Assembly: GCA_002344795.1 (NCBI GenBank)
Contig: DDUM01000002.1
Location: 115,131-179,130 of the forward strand
From: Flammeovirgaceae bacterium UBA2338
GTDB taxonomy: Bacteria > Bacteroidota > Bacteroidia > Cytophagales > Cyclobacteriaceae
Direction of reading: 5' to 3'
Length of the DNA: 64,000 nucleotides
Below are positions 23,052 to 32,656 of this stretch, piece after piece. The notes below the pieces were generated by a model, which did no database searches, was not told the origin of the DNA, and worked only from the letters and a program-made list of their open reading frames with translations. Position 1 is the first letter of the stretch; each line of letters starts with the position of its first letter. Position numbers and translations under genes: made by a program.

Positions 23052-25437
23052 TGCGAAGTGTTTCTGTGGGATTAATTGTGGCCGCTTTGAGTGCTTGATA
23101 ACTGGCAGTTAAAAAGGCAATCAGCACACAACCGATAACTGACAGAGCAATTGCTATTGGGCCAATCGTAGTTTTGTATGCAAAATTGCTCAACATCTCA
23201 TTGATAGCATAGAGGGCTAAAGGAACAGCAATTATTATTGAAATAAGAATCAGCCTTGTGTATTCATTGGTGATCAATAGAATGATACTCCCTGCAGTTG
23301 CACCTAGCACCTTTCTGATGCCAATTTCCTTCGTTTTTTGGGTGGCAGAAAATGACACTAATCCCAACAAGCCAAGGCAGGCAATTACGATGGCCAGTGT
23401 AGAAAAAATTCCAAATAGACTAGCCATTTGTTCTTCCGACTTGTAGAGTGCATTGAATTGTTGATCCATGAACTCGTAACTGAAGGGTCGGTGAGGAGCT
23501 ACGGTATTGGATATGGTTTTTAATTCTTCAAGTGTTTCGTTCAAAGCGCCAGGATTAAGTTTTGCGAAGGCAAAGTTGTATTCATCAGGCCCGCTAAAAA
23601 TAGCCAATGGACCTATGGGCATATGAAGAGATGCGAAATGAAAATCTTTCAACACTCCCACAATTTCACCCTTTCGGCCGTTAAGAGATACTTGTTTGCC
23701 AATTGCTTCATCTTTATCTAAAAACAAATTGGCCAATGCCGACTCGTTAAGCATAAATGCATAGGTGGTGTCAGTATTGAAATTTTTAATATCATTTTCG
23801 TTGAAATCTCTGCCGGAAATAATTTCCATTCCAAGTGAAGGAACAAAATCTTCGTCCGCAGATAAGGCAACAATTGACATGGGGGGATTTTGAGAACCTT
23901 GAAGTTGAATACTATATCCACCGTTTATTTCTACAGGAGATTCGGTAGCCCGACCCATTTCAGCTACCCTGCCTGATCTTAAGAACTCGCTTTTGAGCGA
24001 TGAGTATACCTTCTCAGTTTCTCTATCCAGGGGTATAATGATTGTGTTTTCTCGTTCGTAACCCAGTTTTTTATTTTGAATGAAAGAGATTTGTTGAGTA
24101 ATGGCAATGGTGCCTATCGTAAGAATAAGTGTAATGCAGAATTGAAAAACGACAAGCCCCTTTCTTAGCCAGATTCCACTTGAAGAAGTTCTGAAATTTC
24201 CTTTTAAAATGTTGACGGGTTTAAATGAGGTAATAGCGAGTGCTGGATAGGCGCCAGAAAATAAGGCTACCATTAAAGCAGTGGCAATTACACCCGCAAG
24301 AAATAATGGCTCGGTAAGGGTGGAGGGGGCAAAGTTTTTCCCTGTAAGGGTATTGAACAAGGGAAGTAAAAGTTGTGCTAATAAAAAGGCAAAAATCAAG
24401 GCGCAAAATGTTATTATGATGGACTCCCCAATAAATTGAGCCATAAGTTGATTTTTGGAAGCGCCAACTACTTTGCGTACTCCTACTTCCTTGGCTCTGA
24501 ATGCTGCCCTGGCGGTGGCGAGATTGATGTAATTAATACAGGCAATGATAAGGATGAGAAGAGCAATACCTGCAAATAAGTATACATATTGTATGTTGCC
24601 CACAGGCTCCATTTCGGTAGAAGCTTCAGAGCGAAGGTGTATGTCCTGAATGTTGGTCCAATTGTACTTCACATAATCTCCTGGACTGGTGATTTCATCG
24701 GCAAGCGCCTTTTTTACCAGATCATTTGTTTTTTGTTCAATGGCCCTTAAGTCTGCATTCTTATCGAGTAATACGTAAGTCAGGTAGTTCGCACTCCACC
24801 AAATCTCACTCTTTGATGCATTCAGCGAGGAGAAAGATCCAATAAAATCAAAATTGAGATAAGAATTCTCGGGTGCATCCTTTGTCAAACCTGTTATGGT
24901 ATATTCTTTATCATTGTTGATCAGTAGTGTTTTTCCAATGGGGTCTTCCTGTCCAAAATATTTTTTTGCCATGCTCTCCGTAAGAACTACAGAGTTAGGT
25001 TTTGTAAGGGCAGTTTTTGGATTCCCTTTCAATAATGGATAAGTAAGCACGTCAAAGAATGTGCTGTCAGCAAAATAAAATTGTCCTTCCTGAAAAAGAT
25101 GGTCATCCTTCTTCACAATAAAAGGATTGTAGGAGGCAGGATTATATAACCTGACACCGGACTTTACTTCAGCAAAGTTTTTTTGTAATGTAGGCAAGAG
25201 AGCGGTTGGGGAAACAGCATGTTTGGCGGATTGCCCTCCGAAACTCATTTCCATTGAAACCCGATAGATATTATCTGCGTTGGTATGAAAGCGATCATAG
25301 CTAAGCTCATGCCTGATCCATAATGCCAGCAAAAGACTGATGGAAATACCGAGGCCAAGGCCAAAAATATTAATAACTGAATAGCTGAAGTGTTTTCTTA
25401 AGTTTCTGAGTGTGGTGAGAAAGTAATTCCTGAGCAT
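23044..25437 (-). CDS. FtsX/MacB-like ABC transporter permease
   Basis: 797 aa of the Bacteroidota double-FtsX type. The N-terminus (RNYFLTTLRNLRKHFSYSVI, first helix) is followed by a MacB-like periplasmic domain (about 45-250). The first FtsX domain (three helices, about 285-420) contains ATARAAFRAKEVGVRKVVGA, then comes a second periplasmic domain and a second FtsX domain (about 670-797) with SATQKTKEIGIRKVLGA. It should work with a LolD/MacB-like ATPase in exporting, or transmitting force to, periplasmic substrates, but no ATPase gene is adjacent. It is divergent from the propeller sensor kinase across 167 bases. Confidence 0.88.
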   Translation of the reverse strand: MLRNYFLTTLRNLRKHFSYSVINIFGLGLGISISLLLALWIRHELSYDRFHTNADNIYRVSMEMSFGGQSAKHAVSPTALLPTLQKNFAEVKSGVRLYNPASYNPFIVKKDDHLFQEGQFYFADSTFFDVLTYPLLKGNPKTALTKPNSVVLTESMAKKYFGQEDPIGKTLLINNDKEYTITGLTKDAPENSYLNFDFIGSFSSLNASKSEIWWSANYLTYVLLDKNADLRAIEQKTNDLVKKALADEITSPGDYVKYNWTNIQDIHLRSEASTEMEPVGNIQYVYLFAGIALLILIIACINYINLATARAAFRAKEVGVRKVVGASKNQLMAQFIGESIIITFCALIFAFLLAQLLLPLFNTLTGKNFAPSTLTEPLFLAGVIATALMVALFSGAYPALAITSFKPVNILKGNFRTSSSGIWLRKGLVVFQFCITLILTIGTIAITQQISFIQNKKLGYERENTIIIPLDRETEKVYSSLKSEFLRSGRVAEMGRATESPVEINGGYSIQLQGSQNPPMSIVALSADEDFVPSLGMEIISGRDFNENDIKNFNTDTTYAFMLNESALANLFLDKDEAIGKQVSLNGRKGEIVGVLKDFHFASLHMPIGPLAIFSGPDEYNFAFAKLNPGALNETLEELKTISNTVAPHRPFSYEFMDQQFNALYKSEEQMASLFGIFSTLAIVIACLGLLGLVSFSATQKTKEIGIRKVLGATAGSIILLITNEYTRLILISIIIAVPLALYAINEMLSNFAYKTTIGPIAIALSVIGCVLIAFLTASYQALKAATINPTETLRNE

Positions 25438-25604
25438 AAGTAGGGGTTTTTTACTTTATTGGACTGGTTTGGGGTGTGTTTGGTTGCATTAAAAACGGTA
25501 TTTGAATCACTTTGGATGCGAAAAAATGAAACTCTTGCCAATTCAGTAGTCAAAGGGAGGGCATTTTACAAACCCTTTATCAGATTGACGTAAATTGCGG
25601 TACG

Positions 25605-28565
25605 ATGGTTATCACAAATACAACTACTTTCGGGAAGCAAATGAGGCGGTTGGTTTTTGTCGTTTTCTTTTCAGGCGCGGTAACCATCTCACCGCTGTGG
25701 GCACAGCAATATTCGCTGCGGCAATACACAGCGGTGGATGGCCTTCCGCAATCTCAGGTCAACATGATGGTGGAAGATAAGGAGGGGTACCTCTGGATAG
25801 CCACCAATGGAGGAGGTCTTGCCAGGTTCGATGGCAACGAATTCAAAGTTTATACCACCCGGGATGGACTATCAAGCAACATCATTCAATATCTAAAACT
25901 AGATTCCAAACAGAATTTATGGATCATCAATCCGATTGGTCTTGCCAGATTCAATGGAATTGATTTTAAAAAATTTATACCTCAGGGACCGCATGCAAAG
26001 CTCAGTATACGCAGGGTATTTGAAGTAAACGACACTGTCTTTTTTGTAAACAGCCAAAGGGCACTCGGTAAAATATATAATGATTCCATCTATTATTGGA
26101 ATAAGCCAGTGAAAGATGAACGACTCATACTCTACACACATCTGATGCCTGGGAAAGAGATATGCCTTTATCTCAATGACAGTAGTTTTATGATTAAGTC
26201 CTCCTATGGTGAATATTCATTGAATCATTCCAAAGACTTCGACTTTGCACTTTCTATTTTCAATTTTAAAAAGGAGGTATGGATAAATACAGAGAAAGGT
26301 TACTTCTCCATTGATACGCAAAAACGGAGGTTCGTAAAACGTGTAATGGAAATTAAAAATCCCATTATCCAATATGACAGCATCAATGATGTATACTGGA
26401 CAAGGCATGAGAGCAACCTTCTGATGGAAAGAAAAACACAGAATAAACACCGTATCGATACTATACTGCGTGACGTTAATATCAATCAGATTTTACCTGA
26501 CTCTGAAGGCAATACCTGGTTGGGAACTTCCGGGTCGGGACTTTATAAATATTTTGTTAAAGACTTTGATAAGTTCGGTGATGATCAGTTGGGGTCTGTG
26601 CTGGCCCTTGAAAAAGGAAAGCAAGGTGAGCTTTGGATCGGCACTTTGAATAAAGGAATTTGGAAAGAAACCAATGGTTTATTAAAACATTATGACGTAG
26701 GAACAGCAACCGAGATAAATGTGATTCGTGCTGATGAAAATGGCGAAATATGGGTGGGGTCTTATAACGGATTGGGGCGGTATGATGCAGTGGCAGATCG
26801 GTTTGATTGGTTTACGCGAGAAGACGGAATCGCCAGCGCCTATATCAATAGCCTGGACATCGATCAAAATGGAAATGTTTGGTATGGGACCAGAGCAAAT
26901 GGAATCGGCTATTATAATGGAAGGGAATTTAATAACCTTTCACTCAACGAAGGACTTGAAGTAAGAAATGTGACTGCCCTAAGATGTTTCCCAAAATTTA
27001 ATTCTGTATTTGTGGGTAGCGAATCTGGTCTATCTGTTATAAAGAATGATTCTATTATCAGAAAAATCCCATTACCCGAGTTTGCGAGTACAATTATCAA
27101 CTCTATAAATCCCTATAAAGATTCACTTTTGATGTTGGGTTCGGGTGGAAGCGGCATCATGTTTATCGATCCTGTATCGTTTAAGCGGAAGACAATTTCA
27201 ACGGTGGATGGTTTGCCCTCTGACTTTATATATTTTGTAGCTGCAGACAGTGATGATGTTATTTGGATAGGCACTGAACAGGGAATCACAATGCTTAGAC
27301 TTAATGATCAGCTGGAGATTGAGCAAAACCTACACTATGGTTATGAAAACGGATTGGAAGGTGTGGAGACAAACCGCAATGCGTTTTTTTTGGATGGAGA
27401 AAAGTACTTTGGATTGATTGACGGAGCCTATCGCTATAATGAGCTTCCCAGAGAGGGTTGGAGTTCCTTTCCGTTACACCTTCGAGATTTGGAAATATTT
27501 TATGGGCAATACCCAAGTCGGGACTATACCGATAGCCTTTCTGGTTTTTTCAGGTTGCCGTACAAACCAGAATTTCCTGCAGATAGGAATCATATTACAT
27601 TTCACTTTAACCAGGTTGATAAACGTTATCCTTCATCAGTAAGGTTTAAATATTACCTGGAGAACTTTGACAAAACATGGTCGCAGCCGTCATCTGTTGG
27701 CAGTGCAACATATGGCAACCTCCCTCCAGGCAGTTATGTGTTCAATATTGTTGCTACCAATAACCAGGGCAGTTGGGATAAGGTACCATTAGTCTACCCC
27801 TTTGTTGTCAAAGCACCATTTTATCAAACTGCGATCTTTCAGATTTCAGTAATCCTCATATTGTTCGGCATTATCGTATTGATCTTTTACCTGCGTATAC
27901 GAAAGAAGATCAATAAGATGATGGAGGTGGAGCGCATAAGACAACAGGAACAAGAAAGCTTACGCAAAGAAATTGCAAGAGACTTTCATGATGAGATGGG
28001 AAATCAACTGACAAGAATTATCAATTATGTTAGTTTGATGAAACTGAATAAGAATGGTAATGCGGTGGCTTTGTATGACAAGGTGGAGGAGTCTGCAAAA
28101 TACCTTTATACTGGAGCAAGGGATTTTATTTGGAGTATCGACCCAGGTAACGATGAGTTGTCTAAACTCTTTTTACACATTCGAGATTTCGGTGAAAAAT
28201 TGTTTGAGGAAAAAGGAATGATGTACCGTGCCCTCAACAGTGTAAATGAAAACGTGCGCATTCCCTACGGATTTAGTAGAGAAGCCAATCTCATTTTTAA
28301 GGAGGCGATGACCAATACTTTTAATCATTCCGGAGCAAAGAATGTGACCTTCACTCTGAAGCTTCAGGAGGATGCTTATGTATTGAAGCTGGTAGATGAT
28401 GGCAAAGGATTCGATAAAAAAACGCTTGAGAAGATGAACGGCTTAAAAAATATGCGTACAAGGGCAGAAAGAATTGGAGGTATTCTGTATATTCAAAGTT
28501 ACGCTGGGGCAGGGGCTGAAATAAGCCTATTGCTGCCTATACATATATTTAAAGAGAAGATATGA
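25605..28565 (+). CDS. Two-component propeller sensor histidine kinase
   Basis: 986 aa from the first ATG. The signal peptide fits a start at the internal ATG at 25641 (RRLVFVVFFSGAVTISPLWA), which I prefer. The periplasmic part has about fourteen Reg_prop propeller repeats (DKEGYLWIATNGGGLARFDG and similar), then a Y_Y_Y domain (GNLPPGSYVFNIVATNN), one membrane helix (about 745-765) and a cytoplasmic HisKA_3 kinase. The phospho-acceptor is His795 in ARDFHDEMGNQLTRI. The ATPase domain has NHSGAKNV and DDGKGFD. It is intact and coupled (ATGA) to a NarL-type regulator. The signal is unknown; relatives often sense polysaccharide pieces, but no SusCD genes are nearby. Confidence 0.9.
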   Translation: MVITNTTTFGKQMRRLVFVVFFSGAVTISPLWAQQYSLRQYTAVDGLPQSQVNMMVEDKEGYLWIATNGGGLARFDGNEFKVYTTRDGLSSNIIQYLKLDSKQNLWIINPIGLARFNGIDFKKFIPQGPHAKLSIRRVFEVNDTVFFVNSQRALGKIYNDSIYYWNKPVKDERLILYTHLMPGKEICLYLNDSSFMIKSSYGEYSLNHSKDFDFALSIFNFKKEVWINTEKGYFSIDTQKRRFVKRVMEIKNPIIQYDSINDVYWTRHESNLLMERKTQNKHRIDTILRDVNINQILPDSEGNTWLGTSGSGLYKYFVKDFDKFGDDQLGSVLALEKGKQGELWIGTLNKGIWKETNGLLKHYDVGTATEINVIRADENGEIWVGSYNGLGRYDAVADRFDWFTREDGIASAYINSLDIDQNGNVWYGTRANGIGYYNGREFNNLSLNEGLEVRNVTALRCFPKFNSVFVGSESGLSVIKNDSIIRKIPLPEFASTIINSINPYKDSLLMLGSGGSGIMFIDPVSFKRKTISTVDGLPSDFIYFVAADSDDVIWIGTEQGITMLRLNDQLEIEQNLHYGYENGLEGVETNRNAFFLDGEKYFGLIDGAYRYNELPREGWSSFPLHLRDLEIFYGQYPSRDYTDSLSGFFRLPYKPEFPADRNHITFHFNQVDKRYPSSVRFKYYLENFDKTWSQPSSVGSATYGNLPPGSYVFNIVATNNQGSWDKVPLVYPFVVKAPFYQTAIFQISVILILFGIIVLIFYLRIRKKINKMMEVERIRQQEQESLRKEIARDFHDEMGNQLTRIINYVSLMKLNKNGNAVALYDKVEESAKYLYTGARDFIWSIDPGNDELSKLFLHIRDFGEKLFEEKGMMYRALNSVNENVRIPYGFSREANLIFKEAMTNTFNHSGAKNVTFTLKLQEDAYVLKLVDDGKGFDKKTLEKMNGLKNMRTRAERIGGILYIQSYAGAGAEISLLLPIHIFKEKI

Positions 28566-29197
28566 GCTCTGAACCTAAAAAACGAGTCCTGATTATCGAA
28601 GATGATCCGGAAATCAGAAGCAGCTTTACCATGATCGTGGATAGCTCACAAAAGTTTACAGTAGTAAATGGCTATAGTAATTGTGAAGATGCGATTAAAC
28701 ATTTACACTCGGATAAACCGGATATTGTATTGATGGACGTTGAGTTGGCGGGTGGTATGAATGGAATAAAGGGTACCAAAATCATAAAAGAGAAAAGCCC
28801 CAGTTCTGATATTATCATGGTTACTGTGTATGAAGACAGTGAGATGGTTTATGAGGCCCTCAAATCGGGAGCTTCTGGTTATATCACCAAGAGCGCTAAT
28901 TATATGGAACTGCTTTCTGCATTGGATGAAATAACAAAGGGAGGAGCGCCCATGAGCAGTAAAATTGCCAGAATGGTGATTGATAATTTTCATCTCAACC
29001 CAAACACACCGCTTACCAAACGAGAAACTGAAATATTGCAATTGATATCCGAAGGCAAGACGTACACCCAAATTTCCGAAGAACTCTTTATTTCTAAGGA
29101 AACCTCTAAAACGCATATTAAAAACATCTATTCAAAATTGCAGGTGAGAAGTAAATCAGAGGCCATCGCAAAAGCCAATCAGGATAAACTCATCTAG
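28562..29197 (+). CDS. NarL/LuxR-family response regulator
   Basis: 211 aa. Receiver domain residues 8-125 have phospho-acceptor Asp59 (IVLMDVELAGG), acidic pocket EDD (13-15) and Lys110 (GYITKSAN). The C-terminal LuxR-type helix-turn-helix (about 145-205) reads LTKRETEILQLISEGKTYTQ and SKETSKTHIKNIYSKL. It overlaps the sensor kinase stop by ATGA, so the pair forms one two-component system. HisKA_3 kinases normally pair with this regulator class. A hairpin terminator follows. Confidence 0.93.
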   Translation: MSSEPKKRVLIIEDDPEIRSSFTMIVDSSQKFTVVNGYSNCEDAIKHLHSDKPDIVLMDVELAGGMNGIKGTKIIKEKSPSSDIIMVTVYEDSEMVYEALKSGASGYITKSANYMELLSALDEITKGGAPMSSKIARMVIDNFHLNPNTPLTKRETEILQLISEGKTYTQISEELFISKETSKTHIKNIYSKLQVRSKSEAIAKANQDKLI

Positions 29198-29219
29198 CTC
29201 AAATCCTTTTGTATCTATT

Positions 29220-29260
29220 AATGGCCGTTCTTGGTAACAGGGATGGCCATTTTGTTTTTT
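29220..29260 (+). terminator. Rho-independent terminator after the response regulator
   Basis: The stem aatggcc (29220-29226) pairs perfectly with ggccatt (29245-29251) around an 18-base loop. The T-rich run tttgtttttt follows (29250-29260). It lies 23 bases after the stop codon of the NarL-type regulator. Confidence 0.6.
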
Positions 29261-29319
29261 GCCTTTTGAATGGCCCGAATAATCTTTAGATTTAAGATCG
29301 TACAAAAAATATCCCAATT

Positions 29320-31806
29320 ATGAATATTAAATCCTCTCTAAGCATCCTACTGTGTTTGGTTTCTATAAGCCTTTTTGCACAACGGAAAAAATCAAATAAG
29401 GAGCCTCAACCTCAAACTGTCGTCCAAAAGTCAGCCATAGCGACTAAAACAGATGGAATGAAAAAGTACGAAGGCTTCTTCGAGTTTTATTATGATGAAA
29501 AGCAGGATAAGATATTCTTGGTCATTGATAAATTCAATGAAGAATTTTTATACATCAATTCACTTTCAGCAGGTATTGGCTCTAATGATATTGGACTGGA
29601 CAGAGGCCAGCTTGGTGGAGAGAGAATAGTGAAATTTGACAAAAGAGGACCAAAAGTATTATTGATTCAGCCCAACTATAGGTATAGGGCCAATAGTGAT
29701 AATGCCATGGAACGCAGGGCAGTTGAACAAGCATTTGCACAATCTGCCTTGTGGGGCTTTACGGTGGTTGCAGAAGAGACCAACCGTGTGCTTGTAGATG
29801 CTACTGATTTTTTTCTGAGGGACTCACATGATGTAATCGGCCAGCTTAAATCTAGTAAACAGGGAAATTATTCTTTGGATAAATCCCGTTCAGCTATTTA
29901 CCTACCCAGGGTGAAGAGCTTTCCGAAAAACGCTGAGTTTGAAGCCACCATTACTTTTACGGGAGATGCTACCGGCAATTATATCAGAAGCGTTACACCC
30001 ACACCTGATAATGTTACCGTTAGGTTACATCATTCGTTTGTCGAACTGCCTGACAATGATTATGAACCACGGAAGTTTGATCCACGCGCTGGATATGGCG
30101 AGATGTCGTATTATGATTATGCAACTCCTATTAATGAGTCAGTCGAAAGACAATTTATCAGAAGACATCGGTTAAAGAAAAAAGACCCTACTGCAGCAGT
30201 GAGTGAGGCGGTGGAACCCATCGTTTATTATCTTGATCCTGGTGTTCCAGAACCTGTTCGTTCAGCACTACTTGATGGAGCGCGATGGTGGGATCAGGCT
30301 TTTGAAGCTGCGGGTTACAAGGGTGCATTTCAGGTGAAGATGTTGCCAGATGATGCTGACCCAATGGATGTGAGGTATAACCTTATTCAATGGGTGCATC
30401 GATCAACACGTGGTTGGTCCTACGGTAGTTCGGTTGACGACCCCCGGACTGGTGAAATTATAAAAGGACACGTGTCATTGGGATCACTTCGGGTACGTCA
30501 GGATTTTTTGATTGCCGAAGGATTGCTTGCCCCGTATGAAGAAGGTAAGCCAATGTCAAAGGAAATGGAGCAGATGGCAATGGCCAGACTGAGACAATTA
30601 TCTGCACATGAAGTAGGACACACCTTAGGACTGGCGCACTCCTACTCTTCAAGTGCTGAGAACAATGCTTCTGTGATGGATTATCCTCACCCTTATGCTG
30701 AGATTAAAGACGGTAAAGTAAGTCTGGCGAATGCGTATGATGATAAAATTGGAGCGTTCGACAAAATGTCCATTACTTATGGATATCAGGACTTTCCTCC
30801 GGGAACAGATGAGGACAAAGCGCTTAACGACATTATTCAAAATTCCTTAAAGGCAGGATTGACTTTTCTTTCCGATCAGGATGCCCGACCTTTCGGAAGT
30901 GCGCATCCATATACTCACCTTTGGGATAATGGAGCCGATGCATCTGATGAATTACTTCGTATGTTGGATGTTCGCGCTTTAGTATTAAAAAATTTCGGGG
31001 AGAACAATTTAAAACCCAATGCCCCAATGGCGCAATTGGAAGAGGTGCTTGTGCCCATGTATTTCTTTCACAGGTATCAGGTACAGGCGGCAGCAAAAGT
31101 AATTGGCGGACTGAATTACCGATATGCATTGCGTGGAGATGGACAGCCAATAGCAGAAATGGTTTCCCCACAAGATCAAATCAAGGCAATTGAAGCTGTT
31201 CTTAAAACAGTAGACCCTGCTGTGCTGGCGCTACCGGAGAGTGTCATTAAACTGATTCCTCCTCGGCCACTTGGTTATTCAAGGCACAGAGAGGTTATAA
31301 AAATAAGAACAGGCTTGACTTTTGATCCTCTTTCAGCGGTGGAAAGTGCAGCAGATTTGAGTTTTAGTTTATTACTACATCCTGAAAGAGCGGCCCGTCT
31401 TTTTGAATATCACTCCAGAGATGCCCGACTCCCAAGTTTGGAAAGTGTAATGGATAAGGCAATTAGCTACACCTTTAAGGCAGCTATAAAACCTGGTTAT
31501 CAAGGTGCTGTTCAAATCACTGTTAATAATGTGTTGTTGACCAACATGCTTTCTCTGGCAGCAAATGATGAAGCCTCCACTCAGGTAAAAGCCATTGCCC
31601 ATTTGGAAATAGACAAATTAAAGACCTGGCTCAATAGTAAGGTGAGATCCACGAGTGATGAAGATTGGAAGGCACATTACAACTATGCGTTGACTCTGAT
31701 TGATCGTTTTGAAAAAAACCCGGATGATTTTAAGAATGAAACTCCGTTAGAAGCCCCTCCCGGTCAGCCCATTGGTGACATTGGTTTAGAGTATTGCGGA
31801 AATTAA
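29320..31806 (+). CDS. Exported zinc-dependent metalloprotease (DUF5117/DUF4953 type)
   Basis: 828 aa with a signal peptide (1-21, LCLVSISLFAQ). N-terminal DUF5118/5117-like parts (VIDKFNEEFLYINSLSAGIG; ALWGFTVVAEETNRVLVDAT) precede a gluzincin/metzincin-like catalytic region. The zinc motif HEVGHTLGLAH begins at His430, matching HExxHxxGxxH, and is followed by SVMDYPHP, a Met-turn-like segment. The C-terminal DUF4953 region runs to the end. Proteins of this layout are common secreted proteases in Bacteroidota; substrates are unknown. It is probably transcribed alone. Confidence 0.9.
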   Translation: MNIKSSLSILLCLVSISLFAQRKKSNKEPQPQTVVQKSAIATKTDGMKKYEGFFEFYYDEKQDKIFLVIDKFNEEFLYINSLSAGIGSNDIGLDRGQLGGERIVKFDKRGPKVLLIQPNYRYRANSDNAMERRAVEQAFAQSALWGFTVVAEETNRVLVDATDFFLRDSHDVIGQLKSSKQGNYSLDKSRSAIYLPRVKSFPKNAEFEATITFTGDATGNYIRSVTPTPDNVTVRLHHSFVELPDNDYEPRKFDPRAGYGEMSYYDYATPINESVERQFIRRHRLKKKDPTAAVSEAVEPIVYYLDPGVPEPVRSALLDGARWWDQAFEAAGYKGAFQVKMLPDDADPMDVRYNLIQWVHRSTRGWSYGSSVDDPRTGEIIKGHVSLGSLRVRQDFLIAEGLLAPYEEGKPMSKEMEQMAMARLRQLSAHEVGHTLGLAHSYSSSAENNASVMDYPHPYAEIKDGKVSLANAYDDKIGAFDKMSITYGYQDFPPGTDEDKALNDIIQNSLKAGLTFLSDQDARPFGSAHPYTHLWDNGADASDELLRMLDVRALVLKNFGENNLKPNAPMAQLEEVLVPMYFFHRYQVQAAAKVIGGLNYRYALRGDGQPIAEMVSPQDQIKAIEAVLKTVDPAVLALPESVIKLIPPRPLGYSRHREVIKIRTGLTFDPLSAVESAADLSFSLLLHPERAARLFEYHSRDARLPSLESVMDKAISYTFKAAIKPGYQGAVQITVNNVLLTNMLSLAANDEASTQVKAIAHLEIDKLKTWLNSKVRSTSDEDWKAHYNYALTLIDRFEKNPDDFKNETPLEAPPGQPIGDIGLEYCGN

Positions 31807-31819
31807 CAATTGGTGTTGA

Positions 31820-31847
31820 GTCATCTGATCAAAATAGGTCGGATGGC
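31820..31847 (+). terminator. Hairpin after the metalloprotease gene
   Basis: gtcatctga (31820-31828) can pair with tcggatggc (31839-31847) over nine positions, using two G-U pairs, around a 10-base loop. The G-U pairs work only in the plus-strand RNA, so the hairpin belongs to the metalloprotease transcript. No T run follows, so termination activity is uncertain. Confidence 0.35.
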
Positions 31848-32636
31848 TTAATGACCTCCATCAAACCATTTCTTAAAGTCGTTCACCTTGTCGCGACTGA
31901 CAATAATGTCTCTTTCCCACTTTACATGGGGAGTAATTTTTAAACGACTATTGGAATAGACCACCACATCTTGTATGGCTGAGATGTTGAGAATATAAGA
32001 CCTGTTTACTCTGTAAAATATTTTTGGATCCAGTATTTCATCTAAAGACTCAAGTGTGTAGTCAATAATAAATTTTCTTTGTTGATTAGTAATTAAATAG
32101 ACATCTCTTCCATCGGCAAAGAGAAAGCTGATCTCATCACTGGTAATAGATCTGATGTGCTCCCCTAACTTTACCATGAACCTGTTTTTGTAATTCCTGG
32201 AGGGAGAAGCCGATAATTGTTCTATGGATTTAGTTTTCTCATCGTTCCACTGGAGTTGGGAACTTAAGGTCTCTAATTTTTTTAAACTAACGGACAGATC
32301 GGTAAATGTGATGGGCTTAAGTAAGTAATCAATGCTGTTGACCTTGAAGGCATCTAATGCAAATTCATTATAGGCCGTAATAAAAATGATGGGCTTCTCA
32401 ATTTTGATTTCCTGAAAAATGCTAAAACTTATCCCATCCTTTAACTGTACGTCCATAAAAATAAGATCAATCGCATCTTGATTTTTATTTAACCAGTTAA
32501 CGGTATCCCGTACAGTCTCTGTTTTATGAACCACATTAATCGAAGTGCTGTATTTTTGAAGGTAACGCTCCAGCTTTTCAGCAGCAGGGGCTTCATCTTC
32601 AACGATTAACACATTCATGGCCAATGGATCACTCAT
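31848..32636 (-). CDS. LytTR-family response regulator
   Basis: 262 aa from the first ATG; the ATG at codon 7 (MNVLIVEDEAPAAEK) is the more natural start. Receiver domain: acidic pocket EDE, phospho-acceptor Asp62 (LIFMDVQLKDG), Lys107 (DYLLKPI). LytTR DNA-binding domain about 160-258: FMVKLGEHIRSITSDEISFL, GRDVYLITNQQRKFIIDYTL and FYRVNRSYILNISAIQDVVV. It is the last gene of a minus-strand run after two LytS-type kinase genes, 20 bases downstream of the second. It is the expected target of the intact kinase. Confidence 0.92.
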   Translation of the reverse strand: MSDPLAMNVLIVEDEAPAAEKLERYLQKYSTSINVVHKTETVRDTVNWLNKNQDAIDLIFMDVQLKDGISFSIFQEIKIEKPIIFITAYNEFALDAFKVNSIDYLLKPITFTDLSVSLKKLETLSSQLQWNDEKTKSIEQLSASPSRNYKNRFMVKLGEHIRSITSDEISFLFADGRDVYLITNQQRKFIIDYTLESLDEILDPKIFYRVNRSYILNISAIQDVVVYSNSRLKITPHVKWERDIIVSRDKVNDFKKWFDGGH

Positions 32637-32656
32637 ACCGTTATGTCACTTGGTTG

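Noticed and set aside
28703..29116. Minus-strand frame of 137 codons
   Set aside because: Antisense to the NarL-type regulator; no recognisable domain, and composition typical of a shadow frame.
25438..31806. Polysaccharide utilisation locus suggested by the propeller sensor kinase
   Set aside because: No SusC/SusD pair or glycoside hydrolase is present nearby; the metalloprotease alone is not enough.
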